Part shown: positions 32,998 through 46,500 of the stretch, piece after piece
Numbering within the stretch: the stretch's first letter is position 1
Layout of the letters: each line of letters begins with the position of its first letter
Assembly: GCA_905250075.1 (NCBI GenBank)
Contig: CAJNOP010000012.1
Coordinates: 1,708,529 to 1,772,528, forward strand
From: Rotaria sp. Silwood1
Lineage: Eukaryota > Rotifera > Eurotatoria > Philodinida > Philodinidae
Direction: 5' to 3'
Length of the DNA: 64,000 nt
Position numbers and translations under genes: made by a program
Notes under the pieces: generated by a model
Told to the model about the DNA's origin: nothing
What the model saw: only the letters and a program-made list of their open reading frames with translations
Databases searched by the model: none

Positions 32998-35128
32998 ATG
33001 CCTATTGAACGTGGTCTTCAATATTTAAGACAAATGCAAAGAGTTACTTTAAAAAATTTACCTATGCCTTTGGAAAAAACAGAAAAATGGAAAAAAGCTC
33101 ATGTAAAAAAAAAAAAAGAAACTGAATTATTTATCTAATCTAAAATGTTTCTTTGTTTCACTCATTGAAATTTTTAGCCCGATGAAAATACAATTAAAGC
33201 AGCAATGAGTAAAAAAGGTCCCATAGCAAGAAATTCATTACCACCATATGGTATAGATCCAATTCAAGCTGAAGGACGTTTACCATGGATATTAACTGTA
33301 CCAAAAGAACCTTATTATGAAGGTGTAGAGTATGTTTAATGAATTTTTACTTTTGAAATTGTTTTTATTTGTTCATATATATGTTCAGAGAAGCAAGACA
33401 ATATTTACCAATATCATTATGTACTCTTCAACGTTTAATCGATCTACGTAGAGTTAATCCAGAAAAACCAATTGATTTACCTGTACTTTGTAATACAAAA
33501 TTATTTTCTATTCAACCTGATCAAAGACAATTTGGTTTACAATTGACTGATGAAGTAAAAAAATCTTTTGAATTTTCTCTTCTCTATTTCTAATATGTTA
33601 AATAAAGGAAAAAAGAAAGATTATATTTTCACATGACTAAGTACGCAACTATTTGTTTGATTTAATAGATAGAAATCTAAAAAAAGACTTTTTATTCATA
33701 CAATCGATTTGTTATATTTCATTCAGAAATAAGACAAAAAAGTATGTTAACATGTGGTTTTTGATATGTTAGAATTTAGAAAATCTTCATAGTAAACACA
33801 TAATGAAGAACTAAACAATATTTCATATTCTATTTTTAAATATATTACCAAAAATAAGATAAAATAACACATAGTGTTTTATGCAGCGTGAAGAGTAACG
33901 CCCAGTGGCGGATTTAGAATATTCAAGGCGGGAAGCGGGAGGAGGAGTGTTTCCGTCGAAATGGTGGATGAACATCATCATAAAACGTGTTTTTCAGTTC
34001 AGTAGAGATAATATCAGCTTAGTTCTTTGCTAAAAACAACTAAGAAAATTCTTTTGAGCAAGTGATGATTCTCACTAAATCTCGCCAGTGGCAATTCACT
34101 TTAAGAATTCGGCACCAGTAATGGAATCGGTTCGATTCCAAAAATATCTTGAATAGATATCACCTCTATTCGGAACTATTCTAGCATATATTATGTGTTC
34201 ACTGTTCCGGAGCTCTGCATTGTCCCTCTGCAAGGGAGAATGTGAACAAAATATTGGTTATACATTCATTAAAAAAAGAGACTACTTGAAAGACATGTTC
34301 ATTTGATACTCATACTGACAGCAACGATTTTTCCCAAACTTGAAAAATTCGTACGTTTTTTCCATCCTTTTTTGTCTCACCACTCTCAAAAAACACGCAC
34401 ACATCCACGTCTCTTCAATCCTAGCGAACATCCCTGAATACTCATCTTCGATGATAAACCTTGATTAAAAGTCTATTTCATTGTATGATTAGATTATTAA
34501 TAACTGTGTAAATTCATCAACACTTAGACTTATTCAAATAGCAATCTCTTTCATTATGTCTAATAATACTTACATATGAAGAGTTATTTTAATATAAAAG
34601 CTTGATTATCACATTAGAATTTTTTTTTCTTCTCTATGAAATTAATTTTATTTCTTTCTATTCATTTAGGGTGCTGATATATTTTCTACTCCAATTAATC
34701 TTGAAATTCAATGGGTATCAAGTGAATTAGCTATAGCTGCTATTGAACGATGTGGTGGTGTTATAACAACACGATATTTCGATCCAGTATCTTTATCAGC
34801 ATTAATTGATGCAAAAAAATTTTTTGAACGTGGTGAACCAATTCCACGTTGTGAAACACCACCAATAAATGCAATTGAATATTATACAGATCCAAAACAA
34901 CGTGGCTATTTAGCAAATCCAGATATAATACGTGAAGAACGTCAACGTTTAGCACAAAAATATGGTTATAAATTACCAGATCCATCGAAATTATCTCAAC
35001 TATTTCGTTTACGTAAAGATCCAAGACAAATATTTTATGGTCTTGAACCTGGTTGGTTAGTTAATCTCAAAGATCAAACAATACTTAAACCAACGGACAA
35101 AAAATTTCAAACATTCTATCATTCTTGA
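32998..35128 (+). CDS. MRPL15: Mitochondrial large-subunit ribosomal protein uL15m
   Basis: Nuclear-encoded protein of the mitochondrial large ribosomal subunit. Exons: 32998-33102, 33178-33329, 33389-33554, 34670-35128; continuous phase, 293 aa, close to human MRPL15. Family landmarks: CTLQRLIDLRRVNPEKPIDL, QFGLQLTDEGADIFSTPINL, SELAIAAIERCGGVITTRYF, DPKQRGYLANPDI, AQKYGYKLPD, RLRKDPRQIFYGLEPGWLVN, and the end KPTDKKFQTFYHS. The N-terminal third (residues about 1-90) lacks the Gly-rich, basic RGHKG-type stretch that normally contacts rRNA, having AMSKKGPIARNSLPPYGIDP instead. Exon 1 is short and basic and could act as a mitochondrial targeting sequence. Intron 3 (33555-34669) holds hAT-like relics. 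Confidence 0.93.
33903..34090. mobile_element. Small hAT-like MITE relic in MRPL15 intron 3
   Basis: Begins CAGTGGCGGATTTAG and ends CTAAATCTCGCCAGTG, an imperfect inverted copy. The CAGTGGCGGA start is typical of hAT-related MITEs. No clear target duplication and no coding capacity. Confidence 0.45.
34116..34140. mobile_element. hAT end fragment
   Basis: CAGTAATGGAATCGGTTCG differs by two bases from the left end of the 4.07-kb element at 4368 (CAGTGATGGGATCGGTTCG). A partner end was not found nearby, so this is a truncated relative of that family. Confidence 0.5.
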
Positions 35129-35326
35129 AACAAATAAAAAAAAACATTTATATATCTGGCAATGTTCTAATAAACAACTAATTATGTAGAGCAAAATAAA
35201 AATTGGCAAAGGAGAGAATGAGAAATAGATAAAGCTGTACAACATATATAATATGTTCTAAAAACAAACATATAATCTGACTGATGTCTTTTTTTAGTTA
35301 ATTTAATTCTAAAGACATCAAATATA

Positions 35327-35783
35327 TTACACTTCAAATTCATCAGTCCATTCAACACTATTTCCAAGTAATTTATTGACTTTATTCCATTCACGTTCTC
35401 GTTCATATTGTGGATCAAGGTTAAAACGTACTTTAGGCTTAAGAGAAGCCATTGTTGTTGTTGTTGCTGTTGTTTGTTGTTCATCAATACTATCAAATGA
35501 TTTATTATTTGTAATTTTCATAATTGATGGTGGTAATGGTCGATTTATTGGTTGTGATTGTGTTTGAGTTGTAACAAGTGCTGATAAAAGATCATCTTCT
35601 TGTAAGATAAATATATTACGATCATTTGTACTCCATAAATTATTATTATTTGTTAGTTCTTGTTTTTGTGATAATTCAAATTCATGTACAAGATCAATTT
35701 CACCATTATCAGCACTTTCATCTGATACATTATCATTTGTTGAACTTTCTTGTGTATCATCTTCTTCATATATGGTTTGAGGA

Positions 35784-35816
<33 letters not shown>

Positions 35817-38800
35817 GTTGATAAGATAACATCATTTGTTGTTGATGTACGAAAAGGTGGAGAACGTATGGGAATTTGTATTGATTCATTATTTGCTGAA
35901 GCAAACTTTTCTAATAATGATTCATCATTTGTATGATCAAGAGCTAAAAAAAATAAAAACATAAGAAAAATCATTATTTGTACTATTTTGTTGTTAGTGA
36001 CTATTTTAAATACATACATAGTTTTTTAATTGGTAATGAAATAAGATCATTATTATGACTGATTTGTTCCGTTGAATGAATGGACGGATTAAATAATGAT
36101 CGATGTACAACAATTGGTTTTTGTAATTCTTTTAATTTATATTCATGTATAGAAAATTTTTGTTGATTTAATAATGTATTATTATTATTATCATCATCTT
36201 CATCACATGATGTTTCAGATAATGCTTGATCAATAGATGATGATAATTTATTTATTTGTTGTACATCAAAATGTTTGATTTCAATATCAGGTGATGAACC
36301 AACATTTGGAAAACATTCTTTTTTATTATTATTGTTATTATTAAACTTATGATGATGTTTTGGTATAGTCATATCCCAAAAGTGATCATCAACTGGTGAT
36401 GACATTGGAAGAAAATCATCGTCAACCAGAACACCGGATGGTTTTGTATCATCATCAAATTCAAGACTATTGGAACTTCGTACTGATGTTAGCGTAGCAA
36501 TAGATGATGATGATGCTTCGTAAATAGTTCCAGGATTGGTAAGAGTAATAGGTCGAATAAGTTCGTGTCTATTATTATTATTAATTGACTGAAAATCCAT
36601 TGAACGTGAATGTCCATTCGTTATTATTGTTGTTGGTCGTGCAATAGAATTATCAGATGGATAATTATGNNNNNNNNNNTTCATCTATATTAATAGTCTT
36701 TTTTTTTCTTTCTAGATAGTCAAAAGAATTTAATATATTTAGAGCGGAACTTATTTTAATAATACATGAACAAATCTCGGATATAATATTTTATATTGAT
36801 ACAAAAGAAAATTTTCTATTTTCTTTTGAAAAAAACAGAATAGATATATTCTAATAGAAAATTAATAGACTTACTGTTTCCAATTCAGATGATATATTTT
36901 TCACCGGTTTAAATACTGTGTGTTGTTGTTGAATTGTTTGTAACTTTTGTTTACTTATATTATTATTGGTACTACTGAGTATATTCAAATCTGAATAAGT
37001 ACCATTTTTTAACATATCAGAATCTAGACGATCAATATATGAATTAATATCATCATTGTTATCGTATTTTGAACGAACGTAATCATCAAATTGTTCAATA
37101 GCACTCGTTATCAGATGACTACATGGTCGATGACCATTCATACGATCAATACTTTCTACAGGTGACGTCACTGTTGTTGTGCTCGAAGCACTATCATCAA
37201 TGAAGCGAAAACGTTCAATTTTTTGCATGAAATCTTTCCGATAAGATGAAATTGAAGATGATTTTATTGGCGTTATACTCGAAGACTTTTTCTTTAATTG
37301 ATTTTTAGAAATCAATGTTTTAGCTTTTAATAATGATGTTCGATCACTACTATCTGAATCAGCTGTACTTGATTGATAATGATTATTATTATTATTATTA
37401 TTAGAAGTTGGAAGAGAAATATGAGATGGTGAGATTGTTAGTTGATTTTGATTCGTTGAATCAATTATTGAATTAACTGTTTGTGATTGTTTAGCAAATG
37501 AACTACGACGAAGTGCCGATGATAGTGAAATTCGACGACGAGATTTCAAATCGAAATGATTACGATTTTTATTATCATCACCGGCATTTTGACTGTCAAT
37601 GGCAGTTGTAACTGTCGATGAGGAAGAAAGCGGATGTGAATTTGGAGAACGTGCAAGGGGTAAAAGAGCATTGAGCGAATATTTACGAGTATTACGGTCC
37701 GTTGAATCCTTAATATTAGAAGCAAGTTCCGATGTTAACAGTGGCGTTTGATCATCACACTAGAAAAAGAGGAAAGAGATGAATCAAAAAAAAGGAAAAG
37801 AAGAAGACGAAGAAAAAAATGAAGAAGATGAATAAGATGATCATTCTTTTTTTTATTATTACTTTGAAATTAATCGACCTGTATTTATACAAGTACCTAC
37901 CATATCATCTTCGTTTGATCTCGTTATTTCATTTCCAGGTGATGATAATGTCAGTAATATGGATTCTGAAACTACTTTTGTCGGTGTTATTTCCGCTTCC
38001 ACTGATATCTCATCATCTTTTTTCTCTAGTTTTATATTCTGAAGAGAAGTCTCAAAATTCTGATGTTGCTCATGAAGATGATTAGCATCGTTTTCTTGTA
38101 AATATTCACTACTGTGCACCACCGGCGTTGTTGATATTGTATGATTTGTCCTTGGAGCCACTTCGAATCGTTGTGATGATTCGATGATGTTGCTCTCAGA
38201 TGTAATAATAGCAGCAGGAGTAGTAATAATTTGTTGTTGATTATTTTTTAATGTCTTATTTCTATTTGATTGTTGACGATTATTATGATGAGAATGATGA
38301 TGATGATGAGAATGACGATGATGATTTCGTGTAGTTATACAAGGCAAACAAAATTTACGAAGTGCTGGTGACGACACTTTGATATACCTATTTGATGTTG
38401 TATGTCGTCGTTGTCGTTGATCATGCACGTGAAAAACAAGTGAATAACGAACTGTATTTGGACGACACAATATATGTGGTGGAACCGTGCAGAGGATCAA
38501 ACGACGTGATTGACAATGAATAGAAAGAATTGTTAAAGAAGAAAAGAATACACGTATAATGCCAGGTAGTTTATCTTAAAAATGATCACATCAATGACGA
38601 TGTGCACACAATCCAAACATGTCAATTGACTCGACAACGTTCAACTGTTTTCTATTCGGCTCGTCGAACGACATTCTTTTTTTGTGTTCGCATTCTTTTT
38701 CATTAACATGACAGCAAGAATCTTTTCTCGTCCTTTACGCTCTCATGGTATTCTCTGTTCTATTTATGATATTTGTTTCTGCTGGTTGGTAGAGTGAGCG

Positions 38801-41800
38801 AGCATAGAAACAGCAACATTAACTGCGAGCGAACGAGAGAAAGAAGGAGCTCAAACAAGAGAAAAGCATGTTCCCTCCCTTCTTCTTCTCTTTCTTATTC
38901 TTCATCTTCATTTTCTTCGAGTTTGCTGACTTACTGGCCGCCTAGACATCGCTCATACGCATCATCATCATCATCAAAAACGACTCGTCGTTCTTTCTAT
39001 TTGTAATAGCACTCGTATTGGTAGTAGTAGTAGGAATAGCAGATAGATTCAATTTGCATTAACGAAATCATAAGCCTGCCTGAGCACACACTGTCGGTGA
39101 TGACACAGAGCGCATGCATGCATCTGTGTTAATGTTATCTACAACTATGCGATGGCAACTACAGTAACACTAAATCCTTTCTATACGTTGGTGCTTTTTA
39201 TGTTGTCATTGATGGATATATAGCTTTTGCAACTGACAGTTGATTCTCTTAAAACAAATCTGATCTGTCTATGTCAAGAACAAGACGAAAAGATCTTGAA
39301 AAAAAATAGTCACATTGCTTGCAAATCTATTTGATTATTTCAATATAATATCTTTATTATAGTTGGAACATATATTTAGCTACTAAATCGAATTTGATAA
39401 CTTGTCAGAAAAGAAGAAATAGAACAAGAATTGGTGTCAAAATGACTTTCTTCTTTTTTTTATGTTTCTTTTTTTTCTTTTATATGTGTTTGTTGCCACT
39501 ACCGCGCATTTTCATCTTTATGAGAGTGCACATAAACGAGTTTGCGTATAACTACTTGCTTTCTTGCATGCACGCACAGGAAATTGATTTTCGTCTCTAG
39601 ACGAATTGATGTCGTTATTCTGTGTATATCTATGTGTTAAACACATACTAACAAATAACGGTGAACGGACTTTCTTGGCATTTATTCATCAATACAGCAT
39701 ACATAGAAGTATATATGCATATATATATATATATACAAAACGTGTGTCGATAAACATCATAGAAAATGTTCTTATTTGCGTTCATCTTTGTCTAGTTATA
39801 TGTTCTATAAAGATTGACAGTCCCGACATTTGCTTAATCGGTCGATGCTAGCCGAAAAAGAGCACTCTATGAACAAGCTGGTAATGAAATATTGATGAAT
39901 TCTTATGTGAAGAGTTCTGTAAATAGAAAAATTGTTTGGTCTTGCAAGAAATGACAAAAATTTATAATCAACATCGAACGATATTCTACCTGTCACCTGA
40001 TTATATGTATATAGAGATAAATATGGTAACGCTTAAAGCAATCATAAAAGAAAAAGATACTTCTGTTTTTGCAATATATATGATTATGTTGATGATCATT
40101 TATCTTGCCCATCTTATCAATTATAGATATTCTGTGAGGATATATGTGCCTATGCTTGCATAAAGGCTACCAGTACCAGCACGTACACACAAGTAAAAAC
40201 GATTATGATGGTTTTATATAGAGTAAGATAAACAAGTGTATGCCTATGTGCATAGACAACTGATTGATTTGTAATTGCTTGTGACATTTGTATAGACTGA
40301 TGCTTATCTTATTTTCTTTTTAAGATGGCGGCTCTTATCATTTGTAGAAATCAAAAATAAATAAAGAAAGAAAAAAACAGAACCTACCCGACTTATTCCA
40401 ATAGTAGAACACGATTTGCGTACAAATGGTTTTATAGCAATAGATACGTATGAATTATTAATATGATTTGATGTCTTGCATGAAGATGTGACATGATGAT
40501 GATGAGCAGTAGTTGTTGTTGTTGTTTTTGTTGCTAATGACTCTACTGGTAAAGATGATACAATAGCATTAGCTATTTGTTTCGATGAGTGATTACAAGT
40601 AGGAACACTAAATCGTTTTGTAGATGATGAATTATTTAAGTGTTCTTCAAAACGAATGCCAGGTGTGTGAGAATATTTACGTGTATAATACTAAAATGAG
40701 TTCCAGAGAATAAAAAAAAAAGATTCAAAATAATCGAAATCAAATTATTGTATGCATATGCAAATACACTCACCATCTATGACTTTCTTCCAACTAATAC
40801 ATTTAGTTAAGGAAAGCAAATATGTAGGTGAATAGGGAAGTCTATATTCTCTTTTCCTTTTTCTTTCTTAAGTAATAGAACGTCCCAATGCTCATATATC
40901 TTATATATAACCAACTGAGAAATACACATATCAATCCAGTTATGCAGCTGATTGCACAACTAACATATCATCATCATCATCATCATCATCAACGGTACAC
41001 GTTCATTCTATCAATGTTCTGAATATGCACTAAAGATAAAAAATTGATTTACTCCTATTTAGCTTTATTTCTAATCATATGAGAATCGTCTATAGAAGAA
41101 ATGAAAGAAAATTGACTATTAGTCAGTTTGCTGGTATATACGCCAAACAATTCTTTAGAAAGCCTGAAGGACATAAACATAAAGCAATTTAGAAATCAAC
41201 CTATACTAATGTCGTACATCGTTCTTGTTCTCTTTCACTCTTTATTCTTCCTGCTTTTTCCTCTCATTACGATTGAATGAATGATGACAACGTAATACTA
41301 GCTTACTTGTTACAAGAAAAGAATAGGATGCATTGAACCATATAAAATAAAAGAAAGAAAAAAGGAAAGAGGAAAAGAAAATATTTTGGTACCTTGCTGT
41401 GTTAAATACAAAATATTTTTAATGATTACAACACTTATCGCTTACAATTTAACAGGATACATTCATCATTATCGCAACGTATGACAATTGTTCACGATAT
41501 TATTGTGATGAGAGAACAACTTTTTGTCTTGTTCCGTTCTTTGTTATAGTGATGTGACATATAGAGGAATAGACATATAAAGAAAGAAACATAGAAAAGC
41601 TCAATCTAGACAAATGATGGGAAACATGCATGCTGCTGTCGATCTTGCTTCTTATATCGAAATATACACGCAAAAGAAAGACAAGTGATGATGCTAGTAT
41701 ATGCATCATGTCACGCAAATCCGGAACGGAACATGTTAAATTTCCGTGATGTTCTTTCTTTCAAGGTCGATATGAGTATGAGTATATCGAGTGTCCTGAC

Positions 41801-43503
41801 TTTAGTTTCTTTCCTTTTTTTTCTTTATTCATCATCTTATTCCACTAAACCGATCATGATGATTGATATGCATATATTAAAAAATATATATTTATGACAA
41901 GAGAAGTTTCCTTTTTGGCTTCAGGCATCAAATGAAAGTATTATGAATGATCCAACTGGCAATTTTATTTTTCTTCTCACGAAACAAAATATATACACAT
42001 CATCACTCGTCAATATGATGATCGATTGATATACATTTATATTTTTTGTACTTTTGTTTACTCTATTTATATCAATAGTTCACCGACATTTTTTTTTGTC
42101 TTCTAACTAAACAATGATAATTCTATCCTTTTCTGCAATAGTTATTACTAAGATAGTAAATGAGAAAAAACTCAGACCATATATATATATATATAATTAT
42201 ATGTCTTAAGACCAATGATGTAATAGAAAAATATTTCTTTTCATATTAGTTTACTTAATAAGTATATACTTGAAAGGAAATAGAAATAATAAATTATCTT
42301 GCAAATTCTTCTTCGTTTTTCTTTTCGAAATACCTGCTATTTATTATTATCATCAATAATATCATTCGTTACGTTACAGATGTATATACTTACATTATAA
42401 TATTCTGAAGGTATAGACTACTTAGTGAATCTTTCTCTTTCTCTTTTCTATCTCTTAAATATGGGCGTAGAGCACTTGATTATGAGAATAGATATAAAAG
42501 CAGCGGAAGTATGTTCCTTGAGACCGGTTTATTACTTTATATTTAGAATGCTTGCTTCTAACGAGTGATGATAGTGAAGCTTTTTCTGTCGAACGACGAT
42601 ACTATTGCTATTGATGATGATGATGATTATGATGATGATAAAGACGAGATAGGGAATAGAACGACGAGAATTTATCGACTAACGTAGGACAGCATCAACA
42701 TAAGACAAGATGCATATACGCATACTCGCACATATACACAATAATAAGCGATGACGGAAGAAATAATGCGTTTTAGAGAGTTGACGCTTCTTACTAATAA
42801 TACTTACTGCTCATCATACAAAAGCCAATAAATAATAATCAGCATTGATAAACAGACACGTCTCTGTTTTTATTCTTGATTTACGAAAAAAGAGCGGAAA
42901 GAAAGAAGAACAAGAAAGGAAAAGAATTGAATGCGCACTAGACCAAAGAGGTATCTACTCATTGAACAATATGCTAGACATTTTCTATTTCTTTTTTTTT
43001 GACACATGCACACATATATCGTGTAAGGATCCCCAATTCGCCGCCTTCTGATGCTCGTTGCTCTTTCTATTCTTTTCATTTTTTTTCTGTCTTTCCGTCT
43101 CTAATAATTTTTTTATATGTTTTTGATATTTGTTCTAGTAGTTCTATAATATCGTTGGTAAGTCTAGATCGATGTCTTCTTCATTGCTTTTTTTTCTACG
43201 ATGAAAGCGACAGCTCTTGATGTTATTGACAGCTCTCGGGCATCAAAGACAGAACAAGTTGTATGCATTTAGGTCTTTCTTTCCTTTTTTTCTCTTCTTA
43301 TTGAATCGTTATGTATGTCACAGCTGTTTGCACATAAATTGACCTTGAGCACTTATTTCTTTTTTTTTTATATATATTTTTTTCTTTCATAATACTTACT
43401 CCAATACTTCCTCGTCTTGAACTTGGTTCACTATATTGTCGAGCACTCTGTCGAATGATTTCTGTCTGTATATTGTGTATTTCTTGATCGCGACATGCGT
43501 TTC
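35327..43503 (-). CDS. Unrecognised low-complexity protein in widely spaced exons (partial model)
   Basis: C-terminal exons are firm: 36875-37759, 36018-36684 and 35327-35943 join in phase. Further upstream, exon-like open stretches with donor or acceptor signals lie at about 37901-38575, 40388-40690 and 43403-43503, but their connections are not proven. The product is rich in Ser, Asn, Thr and Asp, with His, Asn and Gln runs. Islands that look conserved are the basic KSRRRISLSSALRRSSFAKQ, a stretch around RPCSHLITSAIEQFDDYVRS, and the C-terminal KVRFNLDPQYEREREWNKVN followed by KLLGNSVEWTDEFEV. The final FEV could be a class II PDZ ligand (inference). No enzyme or membrane motif is seen. A 10-base N gap lies inside exon 36018-36684. 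The N-terminus is not located. Confidence 0.5.
35790..35820. repeat. (GTT)n microsatellite encoding a Gln run
   Basis: A perfect run of TTG/GTT triplets, read on the minus strand as about ten consecutive CAA glutamine codons within the minus-strand gene. Such runs are prone to length change. Confidence 0.8.
36670..36679. other. Assembly gap of 10 Ns
   Basis: Ten consecutive N bases within the 36018-36684 exon of the minus-strand gene. The reading frame on either side is compatible with the exon, but true length and content are unknown. Confidence 0.99.
38640..40380. other. Long intron or intergenic stretch, nothing recognised
   Basis: No convincing coding region on either strand. Contains (ATC)n at about 38959-38975 and a TA microsatellite near 39715-39735. 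It lies between exon-like blocks of the minus-strand gene and may be one of its introns. Confidence 0.4.
40700..43400. other. Long intron or intergenic stretch, nothing recognised
   Basis: AT-rich with microsatellites: (CAT)n at about 40969-40990, (TA)n at 42180-42195, and (GAT)n around 42612-42640. Only random-looking short frames. Confidence 0.4.
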
Positions 43504-43509
43504 TAGAAT

Positions 43510-46500
43510 AAGAAATCAAGAAAAAAAAAACTAAATAGAATATGGGCAAACATATTGACCATAAACGATAATTTTATTAATGAATAGACAATGCTCGCAT
43601 CGTTCAGGGAACATGTTAATGGAACAAAGAAAATTTATTTTCTATTTTATCAAATGATAGAAAGAATTTGTCTTTGAAGGAATGAACAAACACACACATA
43701 CACACACACATAAAAAGAAAGCTTAAAAGAAAATCGATCTCATTTCTTTTTTGTTTCTTGAATGTACGCAATAATAAATGTAGAAAAGAATAAAAAAACA
43801 GAAAGAAAAAAGATGCAAGACGAATCATTGTCTTTATTATGTCTGACTGGATTAGCATATTATAATAAAGACTAAAATTGCATTGATAACATTCTTTCTT
43901 CAAGAAAGACAACATTTCATAGAAGATAGCATGAATCTATCATCGAACCATATAACGCATATATATACATATATTCATACATCTAATGATGGTAAACAAG
44001 AAAAAATACAGAAAGAAACATTTATCAACATTGTTAGTTTATCTGTTTTGCAGATCAGGTTTTTATTGTTGAATTTCTTACCAAAAGATCTCAATAATGA
44101 GAATCTATTCTATCATAAAGCTAAGAATCTCTTTTTACTTCCACGCAGGAAGTTTTATGATTATATAATGTTTGATTGTTAGTCATATGTATATATGTAT
44201 ATATATTACTTACTGCAAATGTGGTGACCTACAATTTAGATGAATTTTAAAGACAAAATGAATTGTACGGGGAAACCACTAGAATCATTAGCCACCATTT
44301 GCACTTATATTTGCTCTATAAGAACGTCTTGATGAGACTAGCAGAATTTTAAAAGAATTTGTCTTCATGAGTCTTGAAAGGTAAGTTATGATCCTTTTTC
44401 TTAAATTTTAGATCCAGTTTTAGGTATACTGGCTGTGGTAAAAGTTGTACATGTAATTTTGTTCAGGAACATGATAAAACGTTAATCCTATTTTTTCGAA
44501 AATTCGCCATAGAATGTTCTAATTTGATCAGCAGATCGAATCTTTATGGCTATTTTCAAAACTAATAGATTGTTAACCTTGAACTATTGTGGTATCTTGT
44601 TATTTCCTACAGGGAAATATACAAGAATACTGAGCATTGTCAATTTTTCTTCATTCATTTTGACTATAATGTATGGAACTAATCAGAGACTAGGTGTAGC
44701 CTTAAATGTATGATGATTATAACTCACCCTCACCTCAAATACAAGTAAAAAGTAACACCTGTATTAATGGATTTGGGTGGTTTTCTTTAGAATAAAAAGT
44801 TTTTTATTGTGTTGTTCTCAAAGATGTCGTCCAAAAAAACAGTGCATTCAATGAACAAGTTACCAGATTAAACTTCTTTAATTATTGAAAGAAATAGTAT
44901 TAAAAATGACCTTAGTTGTCAATCATAAAATAAATTTTTTCGAGTTTTTCTTGTGGGATAAAACATGTGTTCAGTGTTAGCAGCCTATTAACATTTTGAA
45001 AATAGCTATAAATATTTGGCTAGATTATTCGAGTAGAATATTCTATGGTACATCTTGCGAATAAAAAAGATCAACATTTTATCGTGTTCTTGATTAGAGT
45101 TATACACAAAACAATAAAAAATGTCCCAAAAGTTTTATCATATCCAATAAATCGCAAATTCTAAATGTACTTCACTATTTCGTCTTGAAATATCGCCCAG
45201 AAACAGGTTGAAGGATCAGTAAATAAACCTAAAAACTTTAGCCGAAAAGAAAATTCTCTTATTGAGATGTACCGAAGTTTCAAACGATAGTCGTTTGCTA
45301 TAAGCATATTACAAAAATCCTGTTTATTTGAAAACTCAATAACTTGACAAAAGAATATTATTTTTAGTTTGAAATTTTCAGAATATTCTATAAATCATTA
45401 GATCTTTCTATAAGCGAAATTTTACATTGAAACTTTGCTCTTTGGTTGTTCAGAACGTACACTCAGCAAAGCAATCATAATTTGGTTTCAAAAGCCTATG
45501 AGAATCAATTGTTTTAACCTTCTGTTAGCTTCATTAACACGTCCTTGTAGGCCCATTATTAGCTGAAATGGTGGCTGTCAGTTTGGATGGTTTCCTTATT
45601 AATATAATAACAAGACGGCAGGAACTACTTGATATTGTATTAAGAATTGTTGCAAATTAAGAGGACATGATCAAACACCTGAAGTAGAATTTTTGCCAGC
45701 GGCGAAATATTTTACATAATTCATGACTGAAAGAATGATCACATTTTCGATTATTTCAGCTCTGACCATGGAGAAAAAAAAATTAATTTCGTTCTTTTCA
45801 TTGCTTTCAGTGTCTAATCTAATATTGGCATCTAGTCGTCAATTCAATAGCAACAGAGAAATATTGTTGATATTTCTACTTTATTCTTATCTACAGTCCA
45901 ACATTAATAATAATAAAAATAATAATAATAATCATATAGTGAAAGAAATTCTTATCTATTTAGTAAGACAAAATTATGTTTGGTTCGTAAAAGAAATAGA
46001 ATTATTTATTGTCTTACAAACTTTACTTTGAAGACACATGCTATGCGTACTTATTAACTTTTAACATTTCGGCTTCATTAATCTCTTAACTTTCCATTAA
46101 GATGCCAAGGAAGACTATAATTTAATTTTTCTTTAGAAAAGCTAATGGAAGATCCTACTTCTATTCTCAAAATAAGATACATTAGACTGAAAATTTTTTA
46201 GATTTTTTTCAGGATAAATACATTCATATTTATTTTTCAATAATATTTCAATCAAGAAAATGATTTTATTTTAACTATAAATATTTGAATAAGATATATC
46301 ATATGTTATATTAATTTAAATGACACGTTCAGTGCAATGACAAGATAAATATTACTGTAGAAAACTATAAAAATTACACAATAAATCATTGTTATAACTT
46401 CGAAAGCATTGTTTTTTTTTCTTTTAAGTATCTAATATATATATAGAAAATAAATTTCTTCTTCATCATATCGAAGAAAAAAAGATATTTATATTTTCAC

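Noticed and set aside
35626-35829. Plus-strand frame with a poly-valine run
   Set aside because: Antisense reading of the glutamine-codon run in the minus-strand gene.
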